From Chaunax sp. Z400 (taxonomy: Eukaryota; Chordata; Actinopteri; Lophiiformes; Chaunacidae): a DNA stretch of 64,000 nt. The notes under the pieces were generated by a model, which saw only the letters and a list, made by a program, of their open reading frames with translations, made no database searches and was not told where the DNA came from. The position numbers and the translations under genes were made by a program. Location of the stretch: contig CM075187.1 in assembly GCA_037577475.1 (NCBI GenBank), positions 20,924,810 through 20,988,809 of the forward strand. The letters run 5' to 3'. Positions 24,754 through 38,900 of the stretch are shown piece after piece (position 1 is the stretch's first letter; every line of letters starts with the position of its first letter).

Positions 24754-27002
24754 ATACATAATTGTGTATATAAATACACACACACATACATACTGTATAT
24801 ATAGCCATGGTTGTAACCAATTCTCTCCAGAATGGTTGCTAGGAGACTTTGCAGCGCTCCAAAGCGCCTGCATACAACACAGAACATCCACTGATAAAAG
24901 CAGAATCAGCGGCTTGGAGAATTTGCAACGAAGATGCTCATCAACCTCAAATCCAACTTTCCTTTTCAGCAATCACACTGATATACTGTACCTTGCTCAA
25001 AGGCACACCTACGGTGGCGTTTGAAGGAGAGAAAAGCACTTCTCATTTATTTTTCCCACATGATATTGTGTGATATGGTGTATACATTATAGTATGAGTA
25101 TAGAGTATGGGCCTCTGGGGTTTCATGGCATTTTAGAAAAAGAGTAGATGAATAATCATGCTGTTTTGCTTCTTCCTTTAGACAAGAAGCCTTGGATAAC
25201 TGTTATGTCTCTTTCATGTTCATGGTCACAGGTGACCGAGCCCTCAAAATGTAATATCATAATGATGCAAATACAAGGGCACTTAATGGAGCGCATACCT
25301 CTGCCAAGGCCCGGCAGTTCCTTTTAATTAGATTGTGCCATCAAATTGCTGTCGTCAGGGTACTCACAGAGGATCCAAATGGATCCAACCCCGTTATCTG
25401 GATCCACTAATGGTTCCCTCTTTGACATATGCCAAGCTCTTCCGCACAGTTTAATGAAAATCCATTGAGTAGTTAAGGCATAGTTGATAAAAAAAATGCT
25501 TAATAAAGCCTTATCCCACAATGCTAAAGGAAGTGGAAAAAATTAATGGAGCCGCCCCGTTATCTGTATCCACTGTAGAATTTGATGAGGTAATAAACCA
25601 TACAGTGCTTGGATGACTTAAAGGCAAGTAAAATGTTGTTTTTTTTAAACTAGTAATCACTGAAGGTTGGCTCCTATACAGAAACAGGCCTACTTTCAGT
25701 ATAGTCCACAGTTTATGCATGCCATTGACGTTTAAGCCCATGGGACCAATGTACATTGTGGTACATAGTGCAAACCTACCAAGGTTTATCCAGGGTGTTC
25801 ATTCACTGCCTACTTTAGAGGCTCTACATACAACAGTTTGGGTCTTAAGTTCGGCAAACTCACATGTTAAAGCTTTTTTCTGTGGAAAGTTAACGTAAAT
25901 GTACCTCGATGTACCTAATGGATCTCGGATAATTCTCTTAAAAGAGGCCGTTACGCCAAAAGACTGCTGTCCTACTTGGTGTCAGAGACTCATCACTGGA
26001 AAGGCTTTACAGTGAAGGGAGATCTCAGTCACATCCTTTTTTCAAAGGGCACCAATCACGCTTCACATTTCTACAGTGCCTTCCTTGACACCCACGATGT
26101 GTTCTCCTGCTCGGGTCAGTCCCACGCTCCACTTTCAAGTCCTTGTTGAAGTAGCAACCGAGGACTAGGGAGGTCTTTTTCCCTCAGCCGCTTGTGTAAA
26201 GTCTAAACCAATCTGGATTCAAACCAGCCACCCTCAGGGTAAGAGGCCCCTCTAGACATGCTAATTTACTCTTGGCAAACTTCTCTGTCTGTTGGCTGTT
26301 TACGTAAATGATTTTTTAAAATTATAGTTTCACAAGGACTGACACTATGGAGATATTACCATATTTTGAAGTCATTTGTTCACGTGACTTGATGTCAAAA
26401 ATAAATGATTAAATAATGATTGAGGATGCTTCTCTTTGCTGTTGGAAACATGAAAACAACGACCCAACAGTGTTCTGTTCTCACATCTAAGTTGTACAAA
26501 TGTCTATTGGCCAGAGAGGAATGACATTCTCATTCACAACAGGACACGTAGAGAGTTTGGTGATTCCATGGGCTTTCTTTCTAGTCCAACTAGAACATTT
26601 TTACATTCATTACACACATAATATTTCCTGCACAAAATCATTCTCCAACATGGATAAAAGTCACTTATTTCACCACCAACAGACCACACTGCAAATTCAT
26701 AACTATTTTGTGATCATATTCAGCACGGCGTTGCCTGTGACCATCACAGATACATGGGAATATCATTAGGTGTTCCCAGAGGTCTGCCCTTTATTCATTG
26801 CTTTCTTGTTCAAGGACTGCTTTGCCATGACTGGCATCTCAATAAGTCACCTCTACTTTCGCCTCTTCCCTCTCATTTCTTTGAATTGGGTTGTCGTAAA
26901 AGACGTGAAAAGAAACATAATGGTAGGAGCACGCAGCAACAAAGCAGTTTCCACGTGTTATTCTGATTTAAAGGAAATCAGGCATGAGTGGCACTAACAA
27001 CA
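24754..27002. other. Gene-free spacer between the inverted repeat copies
   Basis: No gene is visible. A 20-base word CCCCGTTATCTGGATCCACT at 25389-25408 recurs at 25555-25574 with one mismatch, inside a GGATCC-rich patch that looks like a decayed dispersed repeat (about 25265-25600). Nothing in the spacer resembles a transposase. Confidence 0.55.
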
Positions 27003-27200
27003 TTACTGAAGACGGAAGGCTTTAGTAACTCATTTCGCCCTCACAGCAGGGCTGCTCTCTGTGTGCACTCACACAGAAAAAAGAAATCCAGTTAACCTTC
27101 ACCATTTGGTACACTTTTAGGTCATTCCATGTCAACTCGGCCAGAATTCAGAGCTGTAAAAACGTGCGTTCTATTCATGGGACCTTGCAAAATCCTACTG
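27003..27200 (-). repeat. Dispersed repeat, copy B of an inverted pair
   Basis: Reverse-complement copy of 24597-24753 with a 27-base extra segment (around 27116-27142) and a short extra segment near its left end. Together the two copies enclose 2.25 kb. Confidence 0.9.
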
Positions 27201-27776
27201 GTTTGGTTTTGTAAGAGCTGAGGACCTTTCAGTGAATCTACCAGTAGGCTAATGGTGACTTGTTACATGTTTAAATTGTTATGTTACATTCTTGACTTAT
27301 TCACAGTGCTGGTAGTGAAGATCTGTATAGCAGTTTTCCCAAGGAGTGCAGTAGGAATGGGTGTCCTTTGAATTTTTTACTATAATAGTGCTGATACAGT
27401 ACAGATATGTTACTGACAATTTCAGAAATATAACCATTTTGTTTATTTACTAAAGGAAGCCATACCTCTCAAACATTAAATATTGTTAAAGACAAATTAT
27501 ATTTCATATTATTTATATTATATTATTTTATTTATATTATTTTATAGCTAAATTTGTTATTCAAATCAGGGATTAAAGATAAACAAAACTAAAAATCCTG
27601 CCAAATGTGCAAATCCTTCAAATTTTTATCATTTCATTGTTTTTGCACTCGATGCGGCACAGAAAGCGCTGTTGGCATCCCCAAAAAAGTATTCAAGTTC
27701 TATACTTAAGGCATGGGCATTTTAAGTATTGACTTGCTTTAAGGCATTTCTTAAACCACCTCTCTCCCGTCTTTAG
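27201..27776 (+). other. Gene-free stretch and acceptor region of the first coding exon
   Basis: AT-rich (ATATTATTT words around 27500-27545). It ends in a pyrimidine-rich tract, CCACCTCTCTCCCGTCTTTAG, whose AG (27775-27776) is the 3' splice site of the start-codon exon. Confidence 0.7.
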
Positions 27777-27987
27777 GGCCGCCTTTGCTCTGACAAAGCC
27801 GCTAAAGATGAACATGGTGAAGAGGATCATGGGGCGGCCGCGGCAGGAGGAATGCAGCCCCCAGGACAATGCGCTGGGCCTGATGCACCTGCGACGCCTC
27901 TTCTCCGAACTGTGCCACCCTCCTCGTCACATGACCCAGAAGGAGCAGGAGGAGAAGCTCTACATGATGCTTCCGGTGTTCAACAGG
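27777..27987 (+). CDS. wdfy3: wdfy3 exon 1 (start-codon exon), residues 1-60
   Basis: Thirty-one untranslated bases follow the acceptor CTTTAG, then ATG at 27808. The context CTAAAG-ATG-AAC has A at -3 relative to ATG on this count. A second ATG two codons later (MNM) is also conserved in the family. The exon encodes the GLMHLRRLFSELCHPPRHMT and EKLYMMLPVFNR segments and ends in phase 0 at AACAGG|GTAAGT. The first ATG is chosen because it matches the known family start. Confidence 0.96.
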
Positions 27988-30900
27988 GTAAGTCATACCA
28001 GGTGTGATGGGAGCACTGGAGGCGGTCCAAACACAGGCAGATGAACGTTACGATTCGGATCCGAACTGAAAATATCACCTCTCAAAAAGACCCTTAAAAT
28101 GACAGTTTAGTTAAAGGAAGCATTCATTGGAATGGGATTCATTCATTCATTCATTCATTCCCGGGATTTAAACCTGGTGTTTTTTGTCTGTGTATGTTTA
28201 AAGAAATGTTTTCAAGCGCTCCTTGGACTCACGATGTTACAGACACGTTGTGACTCCATTAACTCACTCAGAACCTCTAACATCATGGACTTAATGTATA
28301 CCATGGATGAACTAATATGACCTAAATGAATTTCACCTCAGAACTATTTGGAGCAATAATCCTGTGGTTAAATACACATTTCCATACACACCTGACTAGT
28401 CACCACCCAGATTCTGTTTCAACAGCCGGTAGTTATATGTGATTGAAATGAGACTGTTGACTTGTGCAGGTCTGTTGACTTAATGCTTTATCAGCTGAGT
28501 AGACTCTGGATTACATCTTTAGACACTCAGGCATACTGGAATGAACCCGATCGCTAATAGCATTTGACAAACTGAATATTGTCTAATCCACACCTGGTAC
28601 ACGGGTGTATAGGAAACATAGGTCATGCACAGGTAGTGATCTCCCACACACTGTCAACATGAAGTTTATTTGTGTGATCATAGACGTTTGCTTTAGCTTT
28701 AAACTCTGAAAATATATACCATCTTTATACTCAGTGAGAACCTGAGCCACCTAGTCTTCATTGTCCTGGGAATTTCAAGATCTTGAAAATGATAAAAACA
28801 AACAGAAAATAATAACAAAAATGTTTTTATGGATATTTAATTTTTAGTAAGAATTTTGCATCAGGATCTGAGTCAGAGACACTAACTAGCCGCACTACAT
28901 ATAAAACCTAATGCACTGTATTTACACTGAAATTGAAAGCAATTCAGTCGTAGTTAATTTACAAAATGATAAATCAGATCTGAACACCAGAAAAATGAAA
29001 CTCTAGATAATTAATGGTGCAAGTAATGGATATTTTCTGAAAATCCTGCATCAGAGGTCTTGGAGCTCAGTGTCACATCTTCAAACTCTGTGTTACCCAA
29101 ACCTGAATTAAGAACCATACTAGACATTAAGTTTCATTTGATTGTAGAACATTCATTCCTGCAGTAATAATAATCAGAAATACACAAATTGGAGAACTGA
29201 CAAGCTGCTAATTGCCCCCGCATCAAATGTAAAGGGCTTACTGTAAGTATATGAAGGGCACTAAACAGAGAATGCATGACTCAGTGAAGTAATTTCTCTA
29301 TTTATGTTCTCTATCCATATATGCCACTTTGTTTTGGCAGCTGCTGCTGCTGCAAGCAACCCTGTTGAGTGTTCTCATCAGACTGAAGTGCCTTACCAAG
29401 GGTCTCTTGACTTGTCAGCTAATTATCCAGCGTGATTCACTCACTAGTGGCATAATTCATGTCAGAATTCAAAAGTAGGGTGCTCCATGGACAGCAGGAC
29501 AGCAGGCTCCAGGCCTCCTTTAATATCTGATCGGCTGTGCAAATAAGTACATGCTAACTCATTGTTTGAATGAGGCGTAGTTTATATTTGCCCCGCTCTC
29601 CCAGGGAAAACAGAGAGATGTAAGCCAGTGGAACTCCACCATGGTGATTTCCGTGTGTCTCTGCTTGGTGTGATTACTGCTGTGATTCTGGGGAATTTTA
29701 GGCTTTGCTAACAATGAAGATTAAATCTATTTGATTTTCTTTTATTCCCCCATTAAATAAACCAGTGTTTGAATGACTAAAAACAAAATGTCTGACTTTC
29801 TACTCTCTGTGGCCAGTTTAACCCTTGTTAAAATTTCAATTTAAATGTATTTTTGTTCTGATTTAACCGAAGTCTGTCTGCTTCAGGTGTTTGGGAATGC
29901 TCCACCCAGCAGCATGACGGAGAAGTTCTCCGACCTGCTGCAGTTCACCACCCAGGTCTCACGACTCATGGTGACCGAGATCAGACGAAGAGCTTCTAAT
30001 AAATCCACAGGTTAGCTCTTTTGCATGGCGATGTATGACAGGAACCACTTTTAAACATCACTGTATAATTCCTTCGGCATCGGTTGTAATTATGTTCCGT
30101 AACTGGTTTGTTTGTCGTCATTAAGATTATTGACTAGCCCGACTAACCTCCCCTTCTGCACATGTTTGTTCTCTACATGACTTTACTGATAAAAACAAAT
30201 GTTGGAAGAGGTTGTTTTTAAAAAAAAAACTTTTTGCTCCTTCCATTATCTTCAATTGTGGTGATATTATAGTTAGAATAATGATGCTGTTTCTTACTCA
30301 GTATCAATTTGTGTGCAGAGGACCAATGCAATGTGTGTTGAATCTGTCACGAAAGCTTAGTTGTCACTACAGGTGAGCCAGCAGCATCTGTTTAACAGAC
30401 TGACAGACAGTGCACACGCTTGCATGAACACACACACACACACACACATTTACATTTTGTAAGTCTCCAGCTTCCTGTTTGCTTTTTCTGCATCTTTACC
30501 ATCTCTCTCTTGTCTCTGTCTGAACATGTAATGTGTAGTTTTCAAGCAGAGAACAGCTCTGATTTAGCAACGCTTGGTTTTAAACACATACTCCTCCAGC
30601 TGGTCACCCAGTACCACGAGTCAGTCATTGACTGTGGCTCTTAACTGACTCTGTCATCATTAAAGCAGCTGATTTTGATTTCCTGTAAATGAAATCAAAT
30701 AAAGTCTAGAAACTGTGGTAGTGTTGGTGACAACCATTTTCAGCACTGAATGCTTGCTTCTTTAGCATTAGCTGTGTATTCATAGGATAAATCTAATTAT
30801 ATGCAGTATTTTCATTGATTGACAGCCTGGGTTTGCGCCCTTGCTAACATTTGCTAGCTGCTTTAGCTAACATGTGAGGGACATTTCATTTTCTGATCCT

Positions 30901-33900
30901 CCTGATGAGCCATGTTTGAGATTAAACAACTGCCCTGCCACCTTTTTCTTTCCATACTGTTATTTTAAAACGTGTTGTCTGTTGAAGAATGGAATATACT
31001 TCTTTGTATTCCTATACGTCTAATGGTTCCTTCTCCTTCACTATACACGAAGCAGAAATATAACATTTTGAGAAATCACACGTCATTATATCATGTGCTA
31101 ATGACATCTTAATATGTGCAAACGGTGTGTATATCCCCTGCAGATGTGGGCTGTAGACAAGAGTCACGTTACATCAACCAAGATGATTTACTCGTTGCAT
31201 AAGTGATTGTTGTTCCAGCAGGCCACCTGCCTGCCACAATGAGCTGTCGCTTTCCATCTAGTTAACTGTGTGTTTATATGTGTGTGTTTGCTTTTCCAGA
31301 GGCAGCCAGTCGAGCTATAGTCCAGTTCCTGGAGGTGAACCAGAGTGAGGAGGCAAGTCGAGGCTGGATGCTTCTGACAACCATCAACCTGTTGGCCTCT
31401 TCAGGACAGGTTGGCATGATAATGCTCTACTCACGTCTTCTTTTTCTGTTTGCACTCTGTGTTAATACAATAAGTATGCTTGTTTTCTTTTTTTCTTGTT
31501 TTTTGTTTTGTAAATATTGCACCTCTACATCCTACTAATAAAGGGATATCTTATCTTATCTTATCATGGATTCAAGATGGAATCTGAGTTAAAAACTTGA
31601 ACGAAGACTGTTCTGTCTCTTTTTGACCCATTTGCATCTCCCGCCTTTGATGCCGCAACAGAAAATGGTATCAGCCTCTGGAAAGACTGAGGATTAGGCT
31701 CTTAAAGTACAAGTAAAAATTCCCCCCTGGGTCTAACCTTGCTCTAATTTGTTAAATCTGTTTCACTGCATTGGATGAAGGAAGTGATGCTACCCCTGAT
31801 GTTTTCTACTCATACTTCTTGTCACATGAATAGCATTATTGTCATACTTCCATAATGGCATGCAATGAAATTAAGTCTGAAACTAGATTTGTGTGTTTAG
31901 CATCTGGCCACCATGCGCTACGATTTCACATAATTCAGAATTTTAACATGGCAGCCTGTTGGCCTCCTGGTTTAAAGGTTAGACAGTAACCACTTATTAA
32001 CCCCCACCAAGAAGGAAGTGAGCAGGGGGTCATAGGAACGGTTTCCGTCCTTCCACCCCTCTTTTTTTTTGTTTGTTTCCGGAGCAGAACTCAAAAACTC
32101 TTCAATATTTTTCACAGCACTTTTGTGTACATCTCCCCAATGTACTGGAGAGGAGCCTTTTGATATTTTGGGAATCATATATTCAAGCATTTCAATTATT
32201 ATTTAAATTTTAAAAATGTAACCCTTTTTTTCACATGGATTTAACAAGAATTGCAATTAACAAAGACAACTTAAATAACTTCTTTCAAACTGTCTTTCTT
32301 CAGTGAAATACACCTGTGATAGGGGAGTATTTCATGCTCGTTCTTTATTGTGTCTGAGCTCTTGCACATGGGCCAGCAGACATCTTTTGAACTTTGTGAC
32401 CTGCATTCCTCTGGAGGTCTTGAGGAGAGCATCGCTGTCAGCTGGCTTGCTGCTTTTCTTGCTCTGCTGCACATCAGAAATTCGCTGTTTTTGTTGTTGT
32501 CAAGTCAAACTCTTCTTCTCTCCCTCTACAGACGTGTTATTAAAACATGTACATCCAGTGATTTTCCTTTTTTACACAAAACACACGCACATATACTCAA
32601 AATAAACCATTGTAGGTCTATTTAACTATGGGTTTACTCATGGACTGCTATGCACTGTGAGTTACAGCGTGGTTTATGTGAACACAAGCTTCTTTCTGCT
32701 GCACTATGATCAAGACTGTGTTGTCTGCAATGCTAGTGCAGAAGGTTGAGGGATAAATTGTTTGAGTTTTTTACGTTATTTCAGACTTTTCTGAAGTGGC
32801 ATCCCTGGTGCACACAGTAAACACCAAACCCATCAGGATTTAAACCACTCACACGTCACTGAAATGAAGTTTCTTTCCTGTCAGGGCCTGGTTCAGCTTT
32901 ATTGTCCTGTCAAGCCTTTTCAAAACACTTTCTTGGTTATTTTATTTAGTTGAAGGATTGTGTCACTTTTAAGCGAAGGCAGATTGACTGTGTTTTGTGT
33001 ATAGGAGAGATGCCAGATTGTTACATTTTTATATTTAATGAACCAGGGAAATATGTTTATTTTGTATGTATGAATGCGTAAATCTAAAGCAAAGCTAAAA
33101 TCTAAAGTAAAGCTTTGAATCTAAATTATAGTCTTGGGTACATACATTTCAGTATATTCACAAATGGTAGCCGTCTAGTACAACTGCAGTCCTGCAGTCT
33201 TTTTGGCTTGCTGATGGTTGATGGTTGTTATAAAAATTAGGCACCCTTCACAAGTTTCAATGTTAGACTTAACAACTTCACAACTTCATTTTAGCAACTC
33301 TCAGACATCCCACTCACTGAAATTAAAACAAGCATATACATAAATACATAGCTCAAAGCTCAGAATTTCCTCGGGCTTTTATTCACCTGTGTGCTAAAAC
33401 ACACATTTTCTTAGAGCTCATTTCTCTCTGTAGGCACAACAGCTATTGCTGCCTTTGTCTCTTCACAGCTTGCTTTTTTCTTTTTTTTTTACTCTGAACC
33501 GAATACAGTTGCAGCTGCCATTAATGGTAAAAAAAACCCCAAAAATTTCAGGTAACGATGGCTAACGAAACGTTTTTTTTTTTTTCAACAATTGTGAAAA
33601 CTTTCAGAACATGCTTAATCATACATACAAATATTCACAGCTGTAACGTGCCACAAACTGCAATTCAGCATTTCGATGATCATATGACCGACCTTGATGT
33701 TTGACAATGAAACAGTACAAATGCAAGCCTAACAATTAACCTAACCTTTTTGGTTGATGACCCTGTGTGTTTTCTTGCTAGACAGACACACCATACCAGT
33801 ACAGTAGTACTGTACAGTAGTCTCATTTAGATGGGTGAGGGGATGCTTTTTTCGAGACAGAGAGAAAAAAACCCCCAACCACAGTCGATATTTACCAGCA

Positions 33901-34497
33901 TTTGTCTGTTACTGGAAACCTCTGATATTCAGGTAACACTTTCATCACACTGCTGTATAACTGTTTAGTATCAGTACACACAAAGTTGACAGGAAGAAGA
34001 ATGACCTACCAATGAGCTGGGTGGCTCTATGTCCTCTGTGTGTGTGAGTGGGAGAGAGAAAGTGAGTGACTGGGTTTAATGGATTTGAATTCCTTTCCTC
34101 TCGTGGATCAGACAGTAAAACAAAGGACTCTCCTGGCAGCTGGCCTCCCAATAACCTGACGTCACCCCCCACTCTTTAATGCCGTCCCCTCAACACTCTC
34201 TGTCTCCCACCTCCTCCTTCCTCCTCAGTTGATAAAATAGCAATATATTTGTTTGTAGCCCTCTCTCTCTCCCTCCACGCTGTCTTCCTTTACAGGATGC
34301 CCTTCACGCTCTGCATTCCCACTGTGCTTGTCTGTCTCGTCTGTCTCTTTGAAACACACACACGATGAGTTTCTTGACACACACACACACATTCATCCAA
34401 TACAATTTATTTGCTTCTCTGGTTTGCTCTCTGATTGACTGTTCCCACTAACCTTGACCTTAAAGCGCAACAGACACAGCTGTGTGTCACAGCCTGA

Positions 34498-34530
<33 letters not shown>

Positions 34531-34538
34531 CACACTCA

Positions 34539-34574
<36 letters not shown>

Positions 34575-35857
34575 ACCAGAGTTCTCCACAAGTTTTTGAG
34601 TAGCCTGATTTTCAAAGGAAGTAGCCAGCAATGCCATCTAGATGGGTGCCTTTGGTGACCTATTTTGAGTGCCATAGGCGCACGTCAACTAGGGGGTCCA
34701 GGGGCGTGCTCCGGTGTGATGTGGTGACATCTGGTGCATTCTGAAGGACAAAAATTGAATATATTCTCCATGTATAAATGAACATTTATCAGAAAAATAC
34801 TATCATGAGATACAGAATATTTATTATTCATTGATCTTTCAAAATCTCTCATAAATTATACAATTATTCATTCTATGAAATAATAAAAATTATCAAAATA
34901 AAATTGCACTGACAAATCCAGCATATTATACTTATAATCAATATAAACTGAGAATCTTGACAAAATAATGTAATGTATTTTAGCTATACATTAACAGATC
35001 TCCATTGCATTTTTACTTCATAATTTTGTCTTTTCGTGAAGAGAAACAACTTTTGTTTTGCAAAAACCAGCTCCAAATTCTGCTCAGCGATTGGCCGGAG
35101 TCGGTCACGAGGTTGATCTAGTTGCCTTCTGTGCTCTCATTGGTTCAATAAGATCATGTGGTCAGCAACGACAAAATGGCGATGCATGCATTTTACTTGA
35201 TGTGAAACTTTATAGTGTATTTTCCTCAATATACGATCTAGGAAATCAGAAATATGGCAGATAACTGGTCAAATATGTAGTCGGCACCTCCTGGGCGAGT
35301 AGTCGGCCGTTGTGCCGGCTCTTTAGGAACACCCTGCTCTACACCCACTCACTTACCTGCTGTGTACTGAATATGGCTGGGCAGTGAATTTAAAATAACT
35401 GAAAACCCACATTAAGAACTATAGCTAACGTCCCTCAAAACGAACGTGAGTGTAAAGCAGCATGGATTTCACAAATGCAAACACTGAGCCAAAAAGATTC
35501 ACAGCTCCATATTCCCCCATCCTTCTGATGCTTCATGTTTAGTCTGGTTGTAATATAAACTACCAGCTCTGAGAGTAAACAGTAGTTTAGTAGTTAGAAA
35601 TAATTGTGATTTTTATTTGAAGTCCTATTGTCCTAATACTGACTCACTGTTAACTACAAACTCTTCTGTAGACCTGCTGCCACTGTCAATGTTCTGCTTT
35701 TTTTTTTTCCTCCTCCAGCAGTCCTTCTCTCCACTGATCAGCTGAGTGACTGTCTGTGTGTGTGTGGAGGGGTGTGGGTGTGTGTGGTTATTGTCTTATA
35801 TGAAAGGTCATATAGGTAAGTGAAAGACGAAGCAAGATAATTTGTCAGTGTGAGCTT

Positions 35858-35909
<52 letters not shown>

Positions 35910-38900
35910 GGAGGCAGCGTTTGATTATCTGAATCATTTGCCTCAGTGAACACAAATCCCATCTCTTTCTCCAGCCACTTTCCTTTCCATGATGGCAGCA
36001 GCACACACAAAGCTAATGCCACTTTTTTTTTGGTCACAGAAACACAACCATGAATCATCACTTATATTATATATACACCCATTTACCAAACTTGCACTAA
36101 AAATACAAAAGCATTTTCATCTTTATGTGTTCATTGAATGTTTTTCTGTAGTCCAGGTCGTGTGGGTAGTGATTAAATATTTTGATTGATTTGATGACAC
36201 AGTAGACAACAAACCTTCCACAATGCACATGGTTGAAGTGGTTGTGTTTAAATCTCTTCACAGTGCTGTCTCCTGAGATCGTCACGCTTTGGTCTTTCTG
36301 TACACTTTTCTGATGTGACTGTCATATTTATAATTCACAATTTCTTTTGCGCCCCTTCCTCTTTCAAACCCCAACCCCAATTTAGAAAACGGTGGACTGC
36401 ATGACGACCATGTCTGTACCCTCCACTCTGGTCAAATGTCTCTACCTGTTCTTCGACCTGCCTCACATGACCGAGGCCCCAATAGGCCCCACCCCGCCGC
36501 CGCCACCCACACAGGAGAAGACCCCAGGCCAGGGCCACACCCACACCCAGCCTGATCTGCCCCTGGCTGACCGCAGGGTGCTGCTACAGAAAGTCTTCGT
36601 CCAGGTAAAATGACACCTGGACAGATTACTGTACAACAATCTATTAAGATTCACAGCTTGAACATGTTTATTCAGTTTCTGCCTATATTAACACAGAAAA
36701 CACACTTATATAAACAAGAATGTATGACTTTTTTAACATGACATGACATAAGATTAAATGAGGTCGGAAATAAACATCTGCCAAATTGAGAGAAAAAAAA
36801 TCTGTATTTGCAAATTAAATAAATGAATGAAATGAATTCACTCTAATTCATTACAAACATCATCAGTATAACACAGTTTTGTTTTGCATAAACTGTGCAT
36901 ACCGTGGAGATACGGTTTGCATCGGATTGAGACGAGCTGTACCAGTAGTGGAATTCTTTTATCACAATTGTTGATGGACCCTCTCAGTCCACAGTTGCTA
37001 TGGTTATCTAGTGAGTGGTTATCTGTGGCAACTAGCCTTTCACTCAAGTGTTGTGAAGAATTCAGGAAGGCTCCGCATGAACGGACTTTTTTATTTCTCT
37101 TCTGTGACATTGAACACGGAGTTCAGCCTTTTAGTAATTGGGATAAAAAATGTCATGTAGTCATGTCATATGCTGGAGAAAGTAAGGGGGATTAAAAAGC
37201 AGTGAAGTACTCAAATTCTTTACCTAAGTAAAATGACTAATACATACATACAACATAAATGTGTTGTAGTTCAGAAAAAGCATACAGTGCAAAAAACAAT
37301 TCTCCACTTCAACTGTTATACCTGCTATAGCTTACATCACTAGATTATTATCGGTCATGCATTAATATAAAAGTAGGAGTTTACTGTTGTAGCTGTTGGA
37401 GGTGGAGATATTTTTTAAATGATATTTATACGACTACAACTAATGATTATTTTCATTATAGATTAATCTGCTTGCTGCTTTCTCTATTAATCAATTGTAT
37501 TGTTTATAAAAGATCTCGCATTACAAAGGAAAGACTGGAGTACTGTACATCATATCTTATGTAGTTTGGCTGCTTGAAAAATGAATAAATTTTTTCGTCT
37601 TACCAGCCATGGGCAACCAGAAAATGACTTTTGTCCCTGAAATGAGCATATAAACATTTGTGTATTGAGTCCCAAATTAATTCAAAATTTGGCAAATAAA
37701 AATGTAGAAATTAGTTGGTATCCATACTTCTGTTGCAAATTTCAGTCGTTTGTTATTGATTCAGCTTAAACATATGTCTTGCTGAGCCTGATGGTTATTG
37801 ATAGGAGGTTTATTGTTTTGGTGTGAAAGGTAAAATCCAGATGTGCACTGATAAAAAAAGGATTGGTGAATCCGTTACTGTGATGATAGTGGGAAATTCT
37901 TCCTGATAGGCGTTTTCTCTCACTGCCATTAATCCCTTAATCTCTTTCCCATATTAATGAGGCCAGTTACAAAAGGCACAATGTTACAGACTCTCTTTCA
38001 TCTCCATCACTAGAGACTGCCCCCCCCCCCCCCAGTAGCAGTTTTACCTGCTCATCTTCAGACTGATTCTGTGGCTGGAGTCCCATTTTCTGTCCTTTCT
38101 CTTCTTGCAGATCCTTGTGAAACTTTGCACCTTTGTGTCTCCGGCGGAGGAGCTGGCCCAAAAGGATGACCTCCAGCTGCTGTTCAGTGCCATCACCTCC
38201 TGGTGCCCCCCCCACAACCTGCCTTGGAGGAGGAGTGCGGGGGAGGTGCTCACCACCATCTCCCGACATGGCCTCAGCGTCAACGTGGTTAAATACATAC
38301 ATGGTATGTACATATGTTCTGAATGTGTGAGACATTGTGCACGTTTTTTTTTTTTTCCACACAGGTTTTCGTCCTACAATGCTTAATCGTGTGTGTGTGT
38401 GTGTGTGTGTGTTGTTGTAATCCTACCAAAGATACATTGACAATCCAATTATCCAAACCACATTTGGAGTTTATCAGAGGTGCATTTGTCCACATGACAC
38501 ATGACATTGGAAAATTTAGTCTTATCCACATGGAGGAGCTGTAAAACATGAATCCACCTATCCAACAAGGATCCAACATGAAAAATAGATATTTGTCTTG
38601 CACCTTAGTAAAAAACACATTATTATAATACTGGCAAAGCAAAGATTTTCTTTACTGACTTGTTTAAAGCACGCAAATAATCACGATAATTCACATATGG
38701 TATTTTGGCAACATCTTATTTGAGATATTATGACATATACAGTATGTTACCATGCTTCCATTATTACTGCACTTGTGGAAATACACACATGGATCCTTTT
38801 ATTTAAGAAAAACCTGGACCTCAAAGCCGTTCATAACCTTTGAGTTTCTAGAACACGTTTGACCAAAACTCAGATAGTGTACAAATCATTTTGCAGCTTT

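Larger units (their letters stand above)
31410..36385 (+). other. wdfy3: wdfy3 intron 3 (5.0 kb, repeat-rich)
   Basis: The longest complete intron within the coding part. It contains a retroelement tail (31532-31565), a degenerate dispersed-repeat patch (about 31975-32190), CA/CACT/CT compound microsatellites (34377-34390, 34499-34572), a hAT element (34577-35336) and a GT tract (35861-35909). Poly-T and poly-A runs are common around 33480-33590. No exon was recognised. Confidence 0.85.

Noticed and set aside
35058..35264. 68-codon frame inside the hAT element as a transposase remnant
   Set aside because: It has no hAT transposase motif and is far too short. The element's interior looks non-coding.
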